Shown: positions 1-6,325 of the stretch, piece after piece | Layout: every line of letters starts with the position of its first letter | How positions within the stretch are numbered: position 1 is the stretch's first letter | DNA from: an uncultured Flavobacteriales bacterium | GTDB taxonomy: Bacteria > Bacteroidota > Bacteroidia > Flavobacteriales_D > Sanyastnellaceae | DNA: 9,166 nt | Assembly: GCA_938092195.1 (NCBI GenBank) | Contig: CALKHD010000224.1 | Coordinates: forward strand, 1-9,166 | Direction: 5' to 3' | Translations under genes and position numbers: made by a program | The notes under the pieces: model-generated | The model's database searches: none | What the model was told of the DNA's origin: nothing | What the model saw: the letters and a program-made list of their open reading frames with translations, nothing else

Positions 1-500
1 AAGCCAGCTTTAAGCGGCCCTGAATCTCCAAGGAGTCGTTCACGGTCACACCTGATGCGTTGGAAATTTCCAACTCGTCCAACGTCGCGCCATCGCCACT
101 GATCGTTTGGGCACTGCTGCCCGAAAGTGACACCAAGCCCGAAACGGACAACGGGTTGGTGGGACCAAACGCCAAGTTGCCATTGACAGCCAAGGTCTTG
201 TTTTCGGGCACCGTCAGTGTGGCCGAAGGAGGCAATTCGAAGTCCTGAACGTTCACCGTAGAGGGTGAACCCTCACCCGTGGCAATGGTGAATGTACCAT
301 CGATGCAAAGCATGCCATCTCCAGACACTGCGTTGCCATCGTTGTCGATAAACGTCCCCATCACACGCAAGCGCTTGCCAGCTGGAATGACAATGGTTCC
401 GCCGCTCTCGATGGTCAGGTCCCGCACAAAGAGCTCCGTGATATTCGGGTCATCCGATGCGACGCTCGTTCCGTCGACAGTCAGGGTCGTCCCGCTGGAA
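1..500 (-). other. Beta-helix-like region shared with upstream gene
   Basis: Residues about 1874-2040 are short alternating hydrophobic strands with turns (LFVRDLTIESGGTIVIPAGK, then GDGMLCIDG). The segment 238-95 aligns without gaps over 48 residues with 8802-8659 of the other gene, 18 identical by my count, with shared P..K.LA.NG.L.F. The pattern fits a parallel beta-helix or autotransporter-like stacked fold; the fold itself is inference. The domain runs off the window. Confidence 0.6.
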
Positions 501-3500
501 ATCGTGTAATTCTGCGTCGTGTTGGATCCCTGTGAGGCCGCATCTACACTCCGTGCAAGCGGGAAAGGCGCGCTGCCACAACCGCCAGACCCGCAGGCCG
601 TGGCCTGCCAAAGCTTGTCGGTGAAAACTCCGTCATAGCGGCTGTAGGCCATCTGAGTGAACGTGCATGTGGCGTCGTCTATCTCTGCAGCACTGCTGTA
701 ATCCGGCGAGCCCGGGTCAGTGCACCCCCTTACACCCCATCCCAAAATCTCCACATCGTCGAACGTATGATACTCGTCGTCTCCAGGGCATGGCAGACAA
801 TCGTTGTTGAGGGCGGCAATCTGCAGCTGAATGTTGCTGGCGCCATTGGCCCGGACCACATCCGTAGTCTGATAAGTGGGCCAGTCCGGATCGGGCATGT
901 CATCCACTATGCTGTCCAAGGCAGATGAGAGTTCCGTGCCGTCTTCGATGAGCTGAACCTTGATATAGTCATTGTCCTCCATCGTCCCGTCCTCGGAAAT
1001 GAGGGCCTGGAATCGAGCCCAAGCATAGGAGGAAACGTCGATGCTCTTGGTGGTCCACCTGGCTTCCATGCCGAGATTCATACCATCAAAAATGGTGTCG
1101 GTCACCACGCCTTCAGTCGTAGTAGCAGCGATGGTCCGCCAATAACCCGGTCCAACACCATTGCCTGTGTTGCCATCGGCAATGTTGGACCCGTCAAAAG
1201 ACAGGGTCCACTCTGTTTCGGCGGAGGCCCCATTCACATCGGTGGAGCCGAGGTAACCGTACAGAGTTCCAGGTCCTCCCGAGGCACCATTGAGTCCAAA
1301 ATCCTCGAAGTAGAGCGACGTGAACGTCTCCGCCGTGCAGGAGCACGTCAAATCATAGAAATAGTACTGGCTGCCCACTGGGGCTTGACATTGTCCTCCG
1401 GCATATACACACCGGTCTGGATCATTGACGGTCGCCGAAGAACTGTAAGTACAGGCCGTCTTGTCCAGGCAGCCGCAGCTTCCGGCTGGGACATCCACAC
1501 AGGTCTGCTCGCTGTCACATATGCCGTTCATGTCGGCATCCACACAATAGCCACGGACGCGAATGTTGTCCACCCAAGTCTCCTCTACCTTGCTTGATTG
1601 CGTCTGCGAACTGTAGCAGGTACTCGTGATTTTGACCTGAAGCGTGGAGCCACTCAAACCGGACGCTGTCAGGGAATCACCCTCGATGATGGAGCCATCC
1701 GTGTCGGAATCCACCAAGGACTCCACCCCGTCGACGATGGCATACAGCTGAATGCCCTCTCCGTTCTCGAGCTTGTTGTTGTCGAAAATCAACGTCGAGA
1801 TGTCCACGTAGAGATAGCTGCTGATGTCGATGCTGGAGCTGAGCCAGACACCGGCATCCTGGTTCTGATACCAATTGAATCCATCCCCCGTTCCACCGGA
1901 GGGGAGCGGATAGACATAAAGATTACCGACGGTCGGGCACGTGTAGGTCCATTGGCCATCCGCACTTGTGTAGGGCGAAGTACAAAACGACGTACTCGAA
2001 GTCTCATCCTCGAAATCTTCGAAATAAATGGTCGACGAAATCGGGTCGCCCACCACGGTCACCGTGGCGATGGCCGTCTGGGTGACACCGTCCGAATCCG
2101 TGATGCGGAGGGTCACGCTGTACGACCCTGCGCTCGTAAAGTCGAGGCTCGAAGCAAAGGTCGCATCCGTCTCCGAAGTCAGCTTTATTTCACTGGTGAA
2201 GGCGCAATTGTCTGTGGAGGTATTGAACGAGCTGTTCGTCGCTTGCAGGGTCGCGGTTCCTGAAACGAGGCCCAGAACGACATTGTTGGCCGAAGCCGCC
2301 AGCGGAGTCCCGTCCGTCAAGGTGAAGTCGAACGACGTCGTGGACTCGTTCTCCGACGCATCCTCGAACCGGAAGTACAGCGTGGTCGTGCCGATGTCAC
2401 TGCATCCGAGGGTCAAATCATCGACATAGCCAGAGCCGTTGGTCAGGGAGACCTGGGCCACGAGGCTGCCAGATGGCGTGCAGTTCTCGGTCACCGTCAC
2501 AACGGTCAGCGGATCAATGGTGTATCCCGACGTGATGAGGCTGGCAGACGTCATCGTCGAGCCGATGACCGGTGCGGTGGCATCTGCCAAGGTCAGGTCC
2601 ACCGAAATGGTGGCCCCATACTGCGTGCCGTCCGAGGAGCGGAGGTAAACAGTCGTGGTCCCGATGTCCGAACAGCCGTAATCGAGGGTGGACGCCCATG
2701 TGGACTCGTCCTTGGAAAGTTCGATGGAGGGCGATGCCGAACAATTGTCAGTGGCCGACGCAGAGAAATCCGAGATGGACACCGTCGCAGCGCCTACTGC
2801 ATCGAGATTAACCGAGCCTGCAGACGCCGTGGTCGTTGGCCCAATGTTGTCCACGATGGTGAAAGAGGCACTGCTGGAGACAGAGCTCGTGTTGCCCGTT
2901 CCATCCTGAACCTTAAAGTAGACGTCGAGGCTGCCCAAATCATCGCAATCGATGGCAAGCGTTGATGCGAATGTGCCTCCCACTGTATTGGAGACGAGGT
3001 AAGTCAGGCTGCCTGAAGCCGTGCAATTGTCCGCTGCCGTCACATAAGTGGAGGAGGCCGTGATCGTCGCAGCGCCATTGGCGTCGAGGCTGATCGTCCC
3101 GCCCGTCACACTTGCAATGACCGGGTCGGCCTGGTCTGCAATGGTGATGGAAACTGAGCTCTCGGCACTCGCAATGCCAGAAGCATCTGTGACACGGAAG
3201 TAGAAGGTCTTGGCACCAAGGTCACCACAGTCCGCAGTGAAGGTGGTCGCGAATCCAGTTCCAGAGGTCTCCGAAATCTCATAGGTCAGGCTGCCGGAGG
3301 CCGTGCAATCGTCACTGGCCGTCAAATAAGCCGATGCATCGATTGTTGCCGAACCGGATGCACTCAAGACCTCGGTGATGCCGGATGTCACATCCGAAAT
3401 CGTGGGAGCAGCGTTCGCCACCGTCACCGAAACCGACGTACTTGCCGAAGCATTGGACACGGCGTCAACGGCACGGACGTACACAGTGTTCGCCCCTTGA

Positions 3501-6121
3501 TCGCTGCAATCATAATCGAGTGTGGAGCTCCAATTCGAATTGTCGTCAGATAACTCGTAGGTAGGCGCAGATGTACAATTGTCCGTTGCGGAGGCCGATA
3601 CATCCGAAGGGGTCAGCGTCACCGATCCGGAAGAAAGATTCAAGGTCGTACCGGATGCAGAGAGGGAACCGGGTGCCATGTTGTCCAGCACGGTGATCGT
3701 TGCAGTCGCCGTGTCCGTATTGCCAGAGCCATCCGTCACGGTGAGGGTCACCGTCACGGGCGTGCCAACATCCGTGCAGTCGAACGCCATGTTGTCCAAA
3801 ACAAGGCTGGCCACTGCGCAGTCGTCGGACGAGCCATTGTCCACCTGGGAAGCCGTGATGGACACATTGCCCGTCGCATCGAGATACACCGTTAGATTCT
3901 GCGCCACCGCCACCGGGTCGGCAGAGTCGATGCACTCCTCAGAGTCACAGATTCCATTGCTGTTGGCGTCCACATCAATGCTGCCACAACCACAGATTCC
4001 GGGCGCAGTTTTGTTGGGGTCATTGGGACATCCATCCCCATTGTCACAAGTGCCATCTCCATCCGTATCCGTGCCGTCATTGGAGGGGTCATAGCTGCCG
4101 TTGGAACAGTCGTCACAACCGTCCCCATCGGTGTCGGAGCAGACATTGGGGTTGAGAGGCGCTGAATCAGATCCATCCGCCACACCATCGCCGTCGTCAT
4201 CGGTGTCTCCGCTGTTGCAGAGCCCATCGCCGTCGGTGTCCGTGCCATCATTGGCCGGGTCATAGCTGCCGCCGGAACAATCGTCGCAACCATCCCCATC
4301 AGTATCAGAACACACATTGGCGTTGTTGTCATCTGAGTCATTGGCATCCAACGCTCCGTCGTTGTCATCATCGGGGTCGCCCGAGTCGCACAACCCATCG
4401 CCGTCGAAATCCGTGCCGTCATTGTTGGGCGTATTGTCCGCCAAGGGACCAAAACCGTCCGTTCCTATGGAACAATCGTCACAACCATCACCATCCGAAT
4501 CGGCGCACACATCAGGATTCAACGGAGCGGTGTCCACCCCGTCCAAAACGCCATCATTGTCGTCGTCAGTGTCGTTGCAATCCGGGGTGCCGTCGGAGTC
4601 GGTGTCCGTGTCCGCCGTGCCACACCCACAGGTTCCCGGAGAGGTCTTGTTCGGGTCGGTCGGACAATCGTCCCCGGCCACCGCGACATATCCCCCGGGT
4701 TGGGTACAGGACGTCGTTGTCGTGTTTGGATCGCCAGCACCATCTCCATCGGAATCCTCATACCAAATCGGCGCCGTCTGCAGCGTGCCATCCGAGGGGC
4801 ATTCATCCGTGTTATTAGACACGTAGCCGGCGGGCTGTGCGCACGCCGACTGCGTCGACGCCGGATCACCGAATCCATCGCTGTCCGCATCCTCGTACCA
4901 CGTGGCAGCGTAAGTACAAGACCCATCATCTGACGTCGCCGATCCATCATAGTTACACGCCGAGGCATTCGTACACCCTGCGTAAGCGCAGGTTCCGTCA
5001 TCGACGTTGGCGTTGCTGTTGTAGTTGCTCGCCCCACTGTCCGTGCACCCAAAATCAATACTAATGCTTTCAGAGCTTGTGAAGCTTCCACCTGTTCCTA
5101 GCTGGGTTCCATCAACGGTGAAAGTGTAGGATCCGTTGCCATTACCACAGCAGATCCCGTCCCCGAAACTGTCAACAATCGTGAAGGTGTAGCTGCCCGT
5201 CGCAGGGAAACACTGCGTGTAACTTCCGGTCGAGGCATTGCCCTGCCCTTCATTCGATAAGTTTGTGCTCCAAGTTGATTCGCCCCCGTCATCGTCCACA
5301 ACCTGCCAGCTCGTTTCACTCGCAAAGTTGTCCGACGTGATGTCCAACGTAAACGTCACTCCTGATCCTGAGACCACCGTTCCAGTTCCATCCGTCGCAC
5401 CGGAACAATAATCACAGCCTGTCGCATACGTGCAGGTCCCATCATCATCCGTTGCGGCCGAATTGTAATTGCAGGCCGTGCTGTTGGTACAACCATCCAC
5501 CTCGTCATCATCACAAACCCCATCACCATCCGTATCCGTGCAACTCAGGGTCCCAGTCAAGACGACGTTGTCAAGCCTCCGATACCTACTTTTTTTGGAA
5601 ATGGTGACAGTGAAGGTGATCTGTGTCGTCGTGGCTCCAGCGTTGGGCGTAAAGGTTGAACCACTAAGAGAGCCATTGGTCATGTTGACCGAAATGGAGG
5701 TGAATCCGGTCGAAGGACTTTCGTAGTCCAGAACAATTCCTGTCAAGCTGGAGATGTCGATGGACGAGCTCGTCCAAACCGCTGTTCCGGAATTACAGTT
5801 AGATGGCGTTTCAAACTGCCAATAAGAATTGGTGGTCATTAAGCCACAACTCGATGTTACTGTGGCACTCCAGGCATCCGGACTGGCGCCTGAACTCCCA
5901 CTCGCATCCGAGTTGAAATTGGCCTCGAAGACGGTGGTTTGGGCGTATGACTCTGTGGTGATAGAGCAACACAGCGCACCAATCAAGGCGACAAAAGAAA
6001 ACGCCTTGATTGGGCTTCTCTGATGGCGTTGACGTGTGGAGGACAACAATGAGGAAAAGGAGTCCCACAAAGCTGATGGCAAGTCAACATTTGAGGGCCC
6101 CCATGCAGGTAAGGGCATCAT
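1..6121 (-). CDS. Giant modular secreted surface protein (adhesin-like), 3' end beyond window
   Basis: I translated the minus strand by hand from 6121 to 1: 2,040 codons without a stop, and the gene continues past the left edge. The N-terminus has a Sec signal peptide (residues 39-60). Modules then follow in order: beta-sandwich A (61-190), GCT cysteine repeat (210-233), DSFGDGIC module (255-357), two tandem GCT repeats (358-405), two MopE-like segments (408-489), Asp-rich TSP3-like block (about 502-713), seven Ig/HYR-like repeats (730-1360), beta-sandwich B (1361-1524), degenerate GCT repeat, beta-sandwich C (1601-1794), degenerate GCT repeat, and a beta-rich region (about 1823-2040) shared with the neighbouring gene. 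No catalytic motif was seen. The role is inferred to be adhesion or surface-layer function with calcium-stabilised rods. A T9SS sorting domain is expected beyond the window but not seen. The start is one of two adjacent ATGs at 6121/6118; the upstream in-frame stop is TAG at 6226-6224. No Shine-Dalgarno sequence is visible. Confidence 0.95.
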   Translation of the reverse strand, partial: MMPLPAWGPSNVDLPSALWDSFSSLLSSTRQRHQRSPIKAFSFVALIGALCCSITTESYAQTTVFEANFNSDASGSSGASPDAWSATVTSSCGLMTTNSYWQFETPSNCNSGTAVWTSSSIDISSLTGIVLDYESPSTGFTSISVNMTNGSLSGSTFTPNAGATTTQITFTVTISKKSRYRRLDNVVLTGTLSCTDTDGDGVCDDDEVDGCTNSTACNYNSAATDDDGTCTYATGCDYCSGATDGTGTVVSGSGVTFTLDITSDNFASETSWQVVDDDGGESTWSTNLSNEGQGNASTGSYTQCFPATGSYTFTIVDSFGDGICCGNGNGSYTFTVDGTQLGTGGSFTSSESISIDFGCTDSGASNYNSNANVDDGTCAYAGCTNASACNYDGSATSDDGSCTYAATWYEDADSDGFGDPASTQSACAQPAGYVSNNTDECPSDGTLQTAPIWYEDSDGDGAGDPNTTTTSCTQPGGYVAVAGDDCPTDPNKTSPGTCGCGTADTDTDSDGTPDCNDTDDDNDGVLDGVDTAPLNPDVCADSDGDGCDDCSIGTDGFGPLADNTPNNDGTDFDGDGLCDSGDPDDDNDGALDANDSDDNNANVCSDTDGDGCDDCSGGSYDPANDGTDTDGDGLCNSGDTDDDGDGVADGSDSAPLNPNVCSDTDGDGCDDCSNGSYDPSNDGTDTDGDGTCDNGDGCPNDPNKTAPGICGCGSIDVDANSNGICDSEECIDSADPVAVAQNLTVYLDATGNVSITASQVDNGSSDDCAVASLVLDNMAFDCTDVGTPVTVTLTVTDGSGNTDTATATITVLDNMAPGSLSASGTTLNLSSGSVTLTPSDVSASATDNCTSAPTYELSDDNSNWSSTLDYDCSDQGANTVYVRAVDAVSNASASTSVSVTVANAAPTISDVTSGITEVLSASGSATIDASAYLTASDDCTASGSLTYEISETSGTGFATTFTADCGDLGAKTFYFRVTDASGIASAESSVSITIADQADPVIASVTGGTISLDANGAATITASSTYVTAADNCTASGSLTYLVSNTVGGTFASTLAIDCDDLGSLDVYFKVQDGTGNTSSVSSSASFTIVDNIGPTTTASAGSVNLDAVGAATVSISDFSASATDNCSASPSIELSKDESTWASTLDYGCSDIGTTTVYLRSSDGTQYGATISVDLTLADATAPVIGSTMTSASLITSGYTIDPLTVVTVTENCTPSGSLVAQVSLTNGSGYVDDLTLGCSDIGTTTLYFRFEDASENESTTSFDFTLTDGTPLAASANNVVLGLVSGTATLQATNSSFNTSTDNCAFTSEIKLTSETDATFASSLDFTSAGSYSVTLRITDSDGVTQTAIATVTVVGDPISSTIYFEDFEDETSSTSFCTSPYTSADGQWTYTCPTVGNLYVYPLPSGGTGDGFNWYQNQDAGVWLSSSIDISSYLYVDISTLIFDNNKLENGEGIQLYAIVDGVESLVDSDTDGSIIEGDSLTASGLSGSTLQVKITSTCYSSQTQSSKVEETWVDNIRVRGYCVDADMNGICDSEQTCVDVPAGSCGCLDKTACTYSSSATVNDPDRCVYAGGQCQAPVGSQYYFYDLTCSCTAETFTSLYFEDFGLNGASGGPGTLYGYLGSTDVNGASAETEWTLSFDGSNIADGNTGNGVGPGYWRTIAATTTEGVVTDTIFDGMNLGMEARWTTKSIDVSSYAWARFQALISEDGTMEDNDYIKVQLIEDGTELSSALDSIVDDMPDPDWPTYQTTDVVRANGASNIQLQIAALNNDCLPCPGDDEYHTFDDVEILGWGVRGCTDPGSPDYSSAAEIDDATCTFTQMAYSRYDGVFTDKLWQATACGSGGCGSAPFPLARSVDAASQGSNTTQNYTISSGTTLTVDGTSVASDDPNITELFVRDLTIESGGTIVIPAGKRLRVMGTFIDNDGNAVSGDGMLCIDGTFTIATGEGSPSTVNVQDFELPPSATLTVPENKTLAVNGNLAFGPTNPLSVSGLVSLSGSSAQTISGDGATLDELEISNASGVTVNDSLEIQGRLKLA
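656..727 (-). repeat. Degenerate GCT cysteine repeat, copy 5
   Basis: GCTDPGSPDYSSAAEIDDAT followed by CTF (from residue 1799). It fuses onto the end of module C through the shared RGC. The middle cysteine is lost, as in copy 2. It marks the switch from the cysteine-rich region to the beta-rich region shared with the upstream gene. Confidence 0.7.
740..1321 (-). other. Beta-sandwich module C (residues 1601-1794)
   Basis: Third copy of the module, longest of the set. It starts TSLYFEDFGLNGASGG and continues with GNGVGPGYWRTIA, EARWTTKSIDVSSYA, a SEDGTMEDNDYIKVQLIEDG strand pair and a final TFDDVEILGWGVRGC. The extra length lies before the central strands and includes a PCPGDDEY insertion near the end. 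Like A and B, it is followed by a GCT repeat. Confidence 0.65.
1400..1474 (-). repeat. Degenerate GCT cysteine repeat, copy 4
   Basis: GCLDKTACTYSSSATVNDPD followed by RCVYA (residues 1550-1574). The spacing of the GC, AC and C positions is kept, but the DDDG turn has become NDPDR, one residue longer. It is recognisable only by comparison with copies 1-3. Confidence 0.65.
1550..2041 (-). other. Beta-sandwich module B (residues 1361-1524)
   Basis: Directly follows the Ig-like array with ISSTIYFEDFEDETSS, then WTYTCP, GDGFNWYQNQDAGVW, SSSIDISSY (1840-1814), and ends ETWVDNIRVRG. It is a second copy of module A. After it comes a short ADMNGICDSEQTC calcium/cysteine linker and a degenerate GCT repeat. 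This is probably a jelly-roll-type binding domain (inference). Confidence 0.65.
2042..3934 (-). repeat. Array of seven Ig/HYR-like domains
   Basis: The repeats run at 3934-3680, 3679-3410, 3409-3128, 3127-2843, 2842-2576, 2575-2306 and 2305-2042 (85-95 residues each). Each has a DNC/DDC/ENC cysteine about mid-domain, a second cysteine in (D/G)C(S/G/D/T)D.G, a strand of the type (V/L)Y(V/F/L)(R/K)...D, and an end such as (I/L)(T/V)..D. The first is the most HYR-like (AQNLTVYLDATG, then TLTVTDGSGNT). The seventh lacks the second cysteine, with LDFTSAGS in its place. Such arrays act as extended spacers or protein-binding rods in Bacteroidota surface proteins. Confidence 0.85.
3983..4618 (-). repeat. 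Asp-rich thrombospondin-type-3-like calcium-binding block
   Basis: Residues about 502-713 are dominated by DTDGDG, DDDNDG and DSDGDG loops of TSP3 type, which in known families each bind calcium. A longer unit beginning D(S/T)DGDGCDDCS starts at 4501, 4306 and 4135, giving periods of 65 and 57 residues. Copies 2 and 3 also share DNA identity: GGGTCATAGCTGCCG occurs on the plus strand at 4257-4271 and 4086-4100, exactly 171 bp apart. The block ends with the CPNDPNKTAPGICGCG cap. Inferred role: a calcium-stiffened stalk. Confidence 0.85.
4655..4900 (-). repeat. Two MopE-like putative metal-binding segments
   Basis: Two copies of a WYED(A/S)D(S/G)DG(F/A)GDP ... C.QP(A/G)GYV ... D(E/D)CP segment lie at 4900-4790 and 4765-4655 (residues 408-444 and 453-489). 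This spacing resembles the putative metal-binding motif (MopE family) found in cell-surface proteins of Bacteroidota and others. The second is followed at once by CPTDPNKTSPGTCGCG (4666-4619), a Cys-rich cap that recurs as CPNDPNKTAPGICGCG at 4030-3983. Confidence 0.7.
4907..5050 (-). repeat. Two tandem GCT cysteine repeats (copies 2 and 3)
   Basis: Copy 2 (5050-4979) starts GCTDSGASNYNSNANVDDGT. Copy 3 (4978-4907) starts GCTNASACNYDGSATSDDGS. Both are 24 residues and abut exactly with no linker. Copy 2 has lost the second cysteine (SGASNYN where copies 1 and 3 have TAC or SAC), so its disulfide pairing must differ. Confidence 0.85.
5051..5359 (-). other. DSFGDGIC module (residues 255-357)
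   Basis: A compact domain starting VTFTLDITSDNFASETSW, with CFPATGSYTFTIVDSFGDG (residues 305-323) followed by ICCGNGNGSYTF, and ending ESISIDF. The layout (an early DN...ETSW strand, then a cysteine followed by a DS.GDG.C loop) recurs in Bacteroidota surface proteins as I know them. The acidic DSFGDG loop could bind calcium; that is inference. It lies between GCT repeats 1 and 2. Confidence 0.6.
5423..5494 (-). repeat. GCT cysteine repeat, copy 1 (24 residues)
   Basis: GCTNSTACNYNSAATDDDGT followed by CTYA, residues 210-233. It comes directly after a DTDGDGVCDDDE segment. It contains three cysteines and the acidic DDDG turn that define this repeat family, which recurs four more times in the protein. 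Such repeats are frequent in marine Bacteroidota surface proteins; their structure is not assigned here. Confidence 0.8.
5552..5941 (-). other. Beta-sandwich module A (residues 61-190)
   Basis: This first mature-protein domain reads TTVFEANFNSDASG, then WSATVTSSCG, SSSIDISSL (5770-5744) and LDNVVLTG at the end. The same framework (FE.(N/D)F..., SS.ID(I/V)SS., (V/L)DN(I/V)...G) recurs in modules B and C of this protein, so it is an internal repeat family. The pattern suits jelly-roll or cleaved-adhesin/MAM-like sandwiches of Bacteroidota surface proteins. The family assignment is inference; the internal repetition is seen directly. Confidence 0.65.
5942..6121 (-). other. Signal peptide with unusually long N-terminal extension
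   Basis: The predicted residues 39-60 read KAFSFVALIGALCCSITT then ESYA, followed by QT. This is a hydrophobic core with a plausible signal peptidase I cut after SYA (residue 60). A basic stretch (RQRHQR, residues 30-35) precedes it, which is a normal n-region. However, the ATG start gives 38 residues before the core, far more than usual. A TTG at 6046 (residue 26) or 6049 (residue 25) would give a conventional n-region of about 13 residues and could be the true start. Neither has a Shine-Dalgarno sequence, so the sequence does not decide between them. Confidence 0.75.
5979..6013 (-). repeat. Perfect 12-bp inverted repeat inside signal-peptide codons
   Basis: CCAATCAAGGCG at 5979-5990 is exactly reverse-complementary to 6002-6013, separated by 11 bases (5991-6001, ACAAAAGAAAA). 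The arms encode PIKA and VALIG of the signal peptide. In the minus-strand mRNA this is a stable hairpin with a pyrimidine-rich loop, about 108 nt after the ATG start or about 33 nt after the alternative TTG. No U-tract follows on either strand, so a simple intrinsic terminator is unlikely. Confidence 0.85.
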
Positions 6122-6147
6122 CTGGAAATTCGGTTCTACGCGAAAGG

Positions 6148-6155
6148 GAAAATTA
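6148..6155 (-). promoter_or_regulatory. Weak candidate Bacteroidota -7 box
   Basis: Read on the minus strand, TAATTTTC differs at one position from the Bacteroidota -7 consensus TAnnTTTG. It lies 26 bases before the ATG at 6121, which would leave a short leader. No TTG/TTTG -33 element is found at the usual spacing, so support is weak. Confidence 0.2.
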
Positions 6156-6325
6156 GTCAATCGACATAAGAATCCACTTACGCCCTCCAAGTAATTTGCT
6201 GACGTTAGTTGAACGTGTTCTAGCTAAAAAGCCAACTCAGCAATTAATAATAATTTTTCGTCTTGTTTTTACACCGCGCACTTCTGCTCAACAAGCAGTA
6301 AACCAGGGGCTTAAAACACCCCAGA

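Noticed and set aside
1598..2429. Plus-strand frames of 221 and 133 residues
   Set aside because: They lie antisense to the end of the Ig-like array and module B, which translate into clearly repetitive, family-consistent protein; the plus products resemble nothing I recognise.
3983..4618. Regularly repeated DNA that could suggest a CRISPR array
   Set aside because: The repeats are imperfect, in frame, multiples of three in spacing and encode calcium-binding loops; there are no constant repeats with unique spacers.
3579..4826. Long plus-strand open frames (3579-4094 and 4317-4826), Ser/Pro/Val-rich
   Set aside because: They are antisense to the Asp-rich and Ig-like repeat codons; their low-complexity peptides mirror GAT/GAC/TCC codons on the other strand and show no domain or start signal.
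3892..5091. Minus-strand frames rich in Met/Thr or Arg/Thr (3892-4452, 4519-5091)
   Set aside because: They are shifted-frame readings of the Asp-rich repeats; the correct frame gives DTDGDG loops and runs through without a stop.
5966..5986. Possible lipobox (LIGALC) in the signal peptide of the giant protein
   Set aside because: The residue before the cysteine is Leu or Cys rather than Gly/Ala/Ser, and a better signal peptidase I site (SYA before QT) follows.
5979..6013. The 12-bp inverted repeat as an intrinsic terminator or invertible-promoter end
   Set aside because: No U-run follows on either strand, and only 11 bases lie between the arms, too short for an invertible segment with a promoter.
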